Below the pieces are notes generated by a model. The model was not told where the DNA came from. It searched no databases and saw nothing but the letters and a program-made list of their open reading frames with translations. A program made the translations under genes and the position numbers. Below are positions 15,043 through 19,195 of a stretch of 19,195 nucleotides of DNA, in pieces (positions within the stretch are counted from its first letter, which is position 1; every line of letters starts with the position of its first letter). Source of the stretch: Sulfurovum sp. (GTDB taxonomy: Bacteria; Campylobacterota; Campylobacteria; Campylobacterales; Sulfurovaceae); the NCBI GenBank assembly GCA_027029065.1, contig JALVGO010000283.1, forward strand, positions 1 through 19,195. Reading direction: 5' to 3'.

Positions 15043-16766
15043 TGAAAGGGTTTCAGAAATTCATTTATGATATCCTCGGCAGTAAGCAAAAAAAGCGTAT
15101 GGTAATTATATTGACTGCTGTAGCGTTTTTCGGTACGCTGATGATGTTCCCGACAAAAATGGTACTGGCAAAAATGCTTCCAGGAAAAAGTGACAATACC
15201 TTTTCTGTCTATATCGATACACCGACAGGCAGTTCTATAGAACAGACACGAAAAGTCAGTGAATGTGTACTTGATACCCTCCAAAATGAGAAAAATATTT
15301 TGAATATGGAACTCTTCCTGGGGCAGGGGATTCCTCTTGATTATGCCGGTCTTGTCAAAGGGGCGGCAATGAAGCATACTGAGAATGTGGCTGAAATAGC
15401 AGTGAATCTGACAGACAAGCATACACGGGAAGAGCCCTCTTTTCTGATGGTACAGCGACTCCGTCCGATTGTCAAGAAAAAGTGTCAGCCACTTGTAAAA
15501 GGTACCAATATCAAATTTATTGAACAGCCGGCAGGACCTCCGACACTTGCCTCTATTGTTGTTGAAGTGCATGGGGACAATCTGGACAAGATACGCGATA
15601 TTTCTATGGATGTCGCGAAGATTCTGCAGAAGACAGACGGGCTTGTCGATGTTGATGTCATGGCGGATGAAATTTTTGACAAATATGAGCTTATCCCTGA
15701 TAAAGAGAAGATCGCAAGAAGCGGTTTGAGTGTAGAGCAGGTGAACAATATTCTCTATCTGGCATTTGAGGGGATGGAGATTGCACACAAAAATTCAAAA
15801 AACAACCCTGACCAGATCCCCATGTTCCTGATCTTGTCAAAAAGCAGCAAAAGTCTTGATTCACACAGTGAAGATGCACTACAGAGCAAGATATCTTCTT
15901 TGAACCTGATGAATATGAAAGGGATGCTGGTACCGCTGAGTGAAGTTGTGCATCTGCGAAAGGTAAAATCAAACCCGTCTATCATGCATAAAGATCTGTC
16001 TCGCATGATTAATGTGATTGCCGAGACAGATATGGTTTCACAGGTTTATCCGCTGTTGGATGCAAGAGAGAAGATGCTCGAATACTTCTCCAAAGAATAT
16101 GATGTAGAGAAAGAACCGGGGATGAGTACCTATATGTTCGACCTGCATCTGACCGATAAAAAGACAGGAGAGAAATTCCTGCTCAGATGGGACGGAGAGA
16201 TGAAGGTAACGCTCGATACGTTCCGTGATCTTGGTGCTGCATTCATCGCTGCACTTGTACTGATATTCCTATTGTTGGTGATCTACTATAAAAGCTTTGC
16301 TCTCAGCGGGATCATCCTGCTTGGATCATTCCTCTCTTTGATTGGTGTGATCCTTGGGCACTGGGTGGCAAACTGGTTTACATCGGAAACATTCTTCCTG
16401 ACAGCCACATCGCTTATTGGATTTATTGCATTGATGGGGATTAGTTCAAGAAACTCACTGCTTCTGATCGACTTTGCAAAATCACTCATGGAGTGTCGCG
16501 GTATGGAGAAACGTGAAGCGATCGCTGTAGCGGCTGCAACACGTGCCAAGCCAATCATGTTGACAGCCGTAGCGATCATTCTTGGTTCGGCACTTTTGGC
16601 GTCTGACCCTGTCTTTGGCGGGCTTGGTGTCGCACTGATCTCCGGTACTGTGGCAGCGGTATTTGTATCATTATTATTTGTACCGGTACTGATGCACAAT
16701 GCCAAAGCGATGGACTTCAAACCTGCAGACCACTGTGATGTAAACAATATTTCTATTACCAAATAG
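15042..16766 (+). CDS. RND efflux permease, C-terminal half (separate polypeptide)
   Basis: The second half of the same RND pump, 574 residues: TM7 at about 20-37 (MVIILTAVAFFGTLMMFP), the second periplasmic porter/docking region (about 40-390), then TM8 to TM12 (about 395-558). TM10 holds GISSRNSLLLIDFAKSLME, in which R470 stands at the place of the AcrB proton-relay Lys. The start overlaps the stop of the first half by 1 nt (TAATG). A ribosome binding site, AAGGGGG, lies at 15029-15035, and its own frame has a TAA at 15036-15038 immediately upstream. The two halves are therefore distinct, translationally coupled genes and not the product of one frameshift. They presumably assemble into one functional unit. 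The operon ends after this gene. Confidence 0.93.
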   Translation: MKGFQKFIYDILGSKQKKRMVIILTAVAFFGTLMMFPTKMVLAKMLPGKSDNTFSVYIDTPTGSSIEQTRKVSECVLDTLQNEKNILNMELFLGQGIPLDYAGLVKGAAMKHTENVAEIAVNLTDKHTREEPSFLMVQRLRPIVKKKCQPLVKGTNIKFIEQPAGPPTLASIVVEVHGDNLDKIRDISMDVAKILQKTDGLVDVDVMADEIFDKYELIPDKEKIARSGLSVEQVNNILYLAFEGMEIAHKNSKNNPDQIPMFLILSKSSKSLDSHSEDALQSKISSLNLMNMKGMLVPLSEVVHLRKVKSNPSIMHKDLSRMINVIAETDMVSQVYPLLDAREKMLEYFSKEYDVEKEPGMSTYMFDLHLTDKKTGEKFLLRWDGEMKVTLDTFRDLGAAFIAALVLIFLLLVIYYKSFALSGIILLGSFLSLIGVILGHWVANWFTSETFFLTATSLIGFIALMGISSRNSLLLIDFAKSLMECRGMEKREAIAVAAATRAKPIMLTAVAIILGSALLASDPVFGGLGVALISGTVAAVFVSLLFVPVLMHNAKAMDFKPADHCDVNNISITK

Positions 16767-16791
16767 AACAGCGGTTAGAGAGAAGCACTTA

Positions 16792-16811
16792 AGGCTGCAT
16801 TAAAGCAGCCT
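16792..16811 (+). terminator. Hairpin at the end of the efflux operon (no U-tract)
   Basis: AGGCTGC (16792-16798), loop ATTAAA, then GCAGCCT (16805-16811): a GC-rich 7-bp stem, 25 bp after the permease stop. It is followed by ATGCAAAAC, with no T-run on either strand. It is the third such hairpin in the window at a gene or operon boundary. Confidence 0.5.
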
Positions 16812-16821
16812 ATGCAAAACT

Positions 16822-16870
16822 CCCGCTACCCGCTACCCGCTACCCGCTACCCGCTACCCGCTACCCGCTA
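16822..16870. repeat. Heptanucleotide tandem repeat, CCCGCTA x7
   Basis: Seven perfect head-to-tail copies of CCCGCTA fill exactly 49 bp with no substitutions. The array is bounded by an ACT on the left and CTTTTATT on the right. It lies between the efflux-operon hairpin and the efp promoter, ending 18 bp before the efp -10 box, so it covers roughly the -30 to -80 region. It is much more GC-rich than the surrounding intergenic DNA. Perfect copies suggest recent slipped-strand expansion; there are no spacers, so it is not a CRISPR array. Confidence 0.95.
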
Positions 16871-16888
16871 CTTTTATTAACACTTTGC

Positions 16889-16894
16889 TATAAT
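16889..16894 (+). promoter_or_regulatory. -10 box for efp
   Basis: TATAAT within TTTGCTATAATCTTCC, preceded by T-rich CTTTTATTAACACTTTG. Transcription is expected near 16900, with AAGGA at 16912-16916 as the ribosome binding site and a leader of about 23 nt. Confidence 0.7.
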
Positions 16895-16922
16895 CTTCCA
16901 ATTTTATTTTGAAGGATAGAAC

Positions 16923-17489
16923 ATGGCAACAATCGGCATGGGTGATATTAAAAAAGGCGTAAGACTCGAACTTGACGGCAACCCGTACAAAGTGATCGAG
17001 TTTCAACATGTCAAACCTGGGAAGGGTGCAGCATTTGTGCGTATCAAGATCAAAAACCTCCAGACCGGAAAGGTGATTGAGAAGACCGTACATGCAGGTG
17101 ACAAATTCGAAGTGCCTGAACTTGAGCAGAAGACAATGCAGTATCTCTATGATGATGGTGAATTTTTGCAGTTTATGGATACGACCACATTTGACCAGAT
17201 AGGTCTGACACATGAGCAGGTTGGCAAAGAGACATTTGATTTTATGGTTGACGGTATGGAGGCGGAGATTCTGTTCCATAACGGTAAAGCAATTTCGGTT
17301 GAGATCCCCAATACATACGTCTATGAAGTGGTAGAGACACCACCAAACTTCAAAGGTGACTCACAAGGCGGCAAAAAACCTGCAACACTCAACAGCGGTG
17401 CCGTTGTACAGGTACCGTTCCACGTCCTTGAAGGGGACAAGATCAAGGTCAATACGGTAGAGGGTGAATACCTCGAAAAAGCGAAATAA
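16923..17489 (+). CDS. efp: Translation elongation factor P
   Basis: Binds the ribosome near the E site and relieves stalling at polyproline stretches. It is 188 residues, the standard three-domain length: KOW-like domain I (1 to about 65), OB-fold domain II (about 66-130) and OB-fold domain III (about 131-188). The tip loop of domain I reads [10 protein letters not shown] with K34, the residue beta-lysylated by EpmA in E. coli-type systems, so a modification pathway may operate; no epmA or epmB is in this window. The C-terminus, [25 protein letters not shown], matches the family signature. Transcribed from its own promoter downstream of the heptamer array. Confidence 0.98.
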   Translation: MATIGMGDIKKGVRLELDGNPYKVIEFQHVKPGKGAAFVRIKIKNLQTGKVIEKTVHAGDKFEVPELEQKTMQYLYDDGEFLQFMDTTTFDQIGLTHEQVGKETFDFMVDGMEAEILFHNGKAISVEIPNTYVYEVVETPPNFKGDSQGGKKPATLNSGAVVQVPFHVLEGDKIKVNTVEGEYLEKAK

Positions 17490-17567
17490 GATTTTTCTTT
17501 TCAGCTTTCTGCATGATATGCGAGAAACATCTACCTCTTTAGCATATCTAAAAAGTGATTATTCCGG

Positions 17568-17615
17568 ACAGAGATTGAAAAAAGCGGCTTTTTTTAAAAA
17601 ACTGTTTGTCTCTGT
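17568..17615 (+). terminator. Nested inverted repeats after efp (possible terminator)
   Basis: The inner AAAAAAG-CGG-CTTTTTT (17578-17594) is followed by one more T and resembles an A/T-flanked intrinsic terminator with a short GC centre. It is nested within an outer pair, ACAGAGA (17568-17574) and TCTCTGT (17609-17615), that can extend by two G-U pairs. Upstream, GATATGC (17515-17521) and GCATATC (17542-17548) form another 7-bp inverted repeat with a 20-nt loop. The whole 173-bp efp to flavoprotein gap has no other feature except the promoter at 17630. Confidence 0.4.
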
Positions 17616-17629
17616 TTGATCTGTCGTGA

Positions 17630-17635
17630 TAGAAT
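17630..17635 (+). promoter_or_regulatory. Extended -10 box for the flavoprotein/DJ-1 pair
   Basis: TAGAAT preceded by TGA (TGNTAGAAT form), 27 bp upstream of the ATG at 17663. AAAGGAG at 17651-17657 is the ribosome binding site. Confidence 0.5.
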
Positions 17636-17662
17636 AGACTATCTGATTTTAAAGGAGTGCAG

Positions 17663-18616
17663 ATGCAGACGCTCTACGATCTCATTATTATCGGGGGTGG
17701 TCCCGGCGGTATCGGTGCTGCAGTCGAAGCGAAAATGCTTGGAATAGATAAAGTGCTGATGATCGAAAAGACAGACAACCACTCGCACACGATCCGAAAA
17801 TTCTACAAAGAGAACAAACGCGTTGACAAAGACTGGCGGGGGCAGGCGGTAGAGCTTGAGGGGAATGTTGACTTTTTTGACGGTACCAAAGAGAGTACGC
17901 TTGACTACTTCGATGCACTGCTGGATGATGAGAAGATAGATACCCGCTTCAACTGTGCAGTGGAGAAGGTAGAGAAGATCGACGGCGTGTTTCATGTCCA
18001 AAGCGGCTGCGGTACCGATCTGGCAAAACATGTGATCGTCAGTATCGGTCGTATGGGCAAACCCAACAAGCCCTCCTACAAGATCCCTCCCTCGCTCAAA
18101 ACTCAGATCAATTTCAATCTTGACAAGTGTGGAGACGGTGAAAAGGTACTCGTCGTCGGTGGCGGTGACAGTGCGGTAGAGTATGCGTGCGATCTCAGCG
18201 ACAGCAACGAAGTCACCCTCAACTACCGCCGAGAGAGTCTCACCCGTCCCAATCCCACCAACCAACAGATGTTTGCAGCGTATGTTGAAAAGGGTGCAGT
18301 ACGCCCCAAACTGGGTGTCGATATCGAGAGTCTTGAGAATGAACACGGCAAAGTGAAGGTCAACTTCACCGATGGTGCGGAGCTCTACGACCGTGTCATC
18401 TACGCTATCGGTGGTACCACCCCCAAAGATTTCCTCAAGTCGTGCGGTATCACCCTCGATGAGAGCGGGGAGCCGATCTTTGATGAGAACTATGAGACAG
18501 AGGTGTCGGGTATGTATATCGCGGGGGATATCGCCTTTAAAAGCGGCGGTTCCATTGCGATCGCACTTAATCACGGATATAGAATCGTGAATCACATTTT
18601 AGAAAGGAGCAAATAA
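17663..18616 (+). CDS. Thioredoxin-reductase-like FAD/NAD(P) oxidoreductase without CxxC
   Basis: A 317-residue two-dinucleotide-fold flavoprotein. The N-terminal FAD motif is LIIIGGGPGGIGAAVEAK (about 7-24), the central NAD(P)H motif VLVVGGGDSAVEYACDL (about 163-179) and the C-terminal FAD motif GMYIAGDIAFKSGGSIAIALNHG. The CxxC pair that classical TrxB carries between the two halves of the NADPH domain is absent; the only nearby pair is CG in SGCGTD. It is therefore not a conventional thioredoxin reductase. It may be closer to YpdA-type or ferredoxin/flavodoxin-NADP reductases. The stretch HSHTIRKFYKENKRVDKDW after the first strand is distinctive. I chose ATG 17663 because the upstream GTG at 17657 lies inside the Shine-Dalgarno. 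It overlaps the DJ-1 gene by 1 nt (TAATG). Confidence 0.88.
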   Translation: MQTLYDLIIIGGGPGGIGAAVEAKMLGIDKVLMIEKTDNHSHTIRKFYKENKRVDKDWRGQAVELEGNVDFFDGTKESTLDYFDALLDDEKIDTRFNCAVEKVEKIDGVFHVQSGCGTDLAKHVIVSIGRMGKPNKPSYKIPPSLKTQINFNLDKCGDGEKVLVVGGGDSAVEYACDLSDSNEVTLNYRRESLTRPNPTNQQMFAAYVEKGAVRPKLGVDIESLENEHGKVKVNFTDGAELYDRVIYAIGGTTPKDFLKSCGITLDESGEPIFDENYETEVSGMYIAGDIAFKSGGSIAIALNHGYRIVNHILERSK

Positions 18617-19176
18617 TGGCAAGTGTACTATTACCATTGGCAAAAGGGTTTGAGGAGCTTGAAGCGGTAGCGCTTTGTGATGTGATGCGCAGAGGCGGCA
18701 TTGAGGTACGGTTGGCGTACATTGAAGATGAGTTGCATGGCGATCTAGTCACAGGCGCCAATGGCATTACGATCAAAGCGGATACCTCTATCAACAATGT
18801 CATTGTCGATGATTTTGACATGATGGTATTGCCCGGCGGCTGGGGCGGTACCTATGCGCTGGCGGAGAATGCACGGGTGCAGGAGCTGCTGCGTGAGTTC
18901 AAAGCCAAGAAGATGGTCGGCGCGATGTGTGCCGCACCCTATGCACTCAAAAAAGCCGGAGTACTCAGTGACCGTTATACCGCCTATCCCGGTGCGGTAG
19001 AGGAGATCGATGCTCCGGGTTATGTAAGCGATGAGAAGGTGGTGGAGGATGGTAATGTTATCACCTCGCAGGGACCTGGAACGGCTGTCTGCTTCGGACT
19101 GGCGATTGTCAAAAGACTTGTCGGCGAAGAGACGATGCAGCAGATCAAAGAGGGCATGCTTCTTTCCTACTGCTAA
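18616..19176 (+). CDS. DJ-1/PfpI (ThiJ) family protein
   Basis: A 186-residue single-domain DJ-1 superfamily protein of the YajL/PARK7 type, close in length to human DJ-1. The N-terminus VLLPLAKGFEELEAVALCDVMRRGGIEV aligns with the DJ-1 start; E16 matches the conserved Glu that hydrogen-bonds the reactive cysteine. The nucleophile elbow is GAMCAAPYALKKAG with C105. Family members are linked to oxidative or carbonyl stress as glyoxalase, deglycase or chaperone; the exact activity is disputed. AAAGGAG at 18603-18609 and a 1-nt overlap couple it to the flavoprotein gene, suggesting a shared redox role. The protein ends in Tyr-Cys. Confidence 0.95.
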   Translation: MASVLLPLAKGFEELEAVALCDVMRRGGIEVRLAYIEDELHGDLVTGANGITIKADTSINNVIVDDFDMMVLPGGWGGTYALAENARVQELLREFKAKKMVGAMCAAPYALKKAGVLSDRYTAYPGAVEEIDAPGYVSDEKVVEDGNVITSQGPGTAVCFGLAIVKRLVGEETMQQIKEGMLLSYC

Positions 19177-19195
19177 ATGAAACAGAAACTGCAAA
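19177..19195 (+). CDS. Possible start of a downstream gene (partial)
   Basis: An ATG directly follows the DJ-1 stop codon and reads MKQKLQ to the window edge. The zero-gap arrangement matches other junctions here, such as pheT-ispH. No good Shine-Dalgarno is visible within 15 nt and only six codons can be seen, so this is speculative. Confidence 0.25.

Noticed and set aside
13444..16766. RND split as a sequencing frameshift
   Set aside because: Both frames are closed at the junction (TAA TGA in the first, TAA just upstream of the ATG in the second), and a good ribosome binding site precedes the second ORF.
16822..16870. CRISPR array
   Set aside because: The units are 7 bp and directly adjoining, with no spacers.

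Overview
The window looks like a chromosomal segment from a Campylobacterota bacterium (formerly Epsilonproteobacteria), probably a Sulfurovum- or Sulfurimonas-like lineage. The evidence is the order HIT / pheS-pheT-(ispH, aroA)-rpsA-serA, which I recall from Campylobacter and relatives, and promoters that show a clear -10 box (TATAAT or TAAAAT, often after GC or TG) but no recognisable -35. The genus is an inference; there is no rRNA in the window to settle it.

Layout. Positions 1-56 hold the 5' end of a minus-strand gene that runs off the left edge. It may be an IS5-like transposase with an IS end near 123. Positions 57-209 are a regulatory stretch with a 15-bp inverted repeat carrying two divergent -10 boxes and a short heptanucleotide array. 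argH (210-1607) ends convergently with a HIT-family hydrolase (1648-2001, minus). From 2068 a tightly packed plus-strand operon runs pheS-pheT-ispH-aroA with overlaps or zero gaps. rpsA has its own promoter and is followed by serA, which has a hairpin in its leader. A four-gene tripartite efflux operon follows (11228-16766): an outer-membrane factor, a periplasmic adaptor, and an RND permease encoded as two separate half-proteins. After a hairpin and seven perfect copies of the heptamer CCCGCTA comes efp, then a coupled pair made of a thioredoxin-reductase-like flavoprotein without a CxxC motif and a DJ-1/PfpI protein. A further gene may start at 19177.

How the genes work together. The first two thirds is housekeeping: arginine, serine and chorismate synthesis, isoprenoid precursor synthesis, Phe-tRNA charging, ribosomal protein S1, and later EF-P. 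The efflux operon is the clearest accessory module. The last two genes suggest redox or carbonyl-stress protection.

I saw no CRISPR array, tRNA, rRNA, prophage or toxin-antitoxin module, and no obvious undescribed multi-gene system. The most unusual points are the RND permease split exactly between its two homologous halves, an AroA that looks gammaproteobacterial inside a Campylobacterota-type operon, a PheT editing domain without its usual signature motifs, and the heptanucleotide array upstream of efp.
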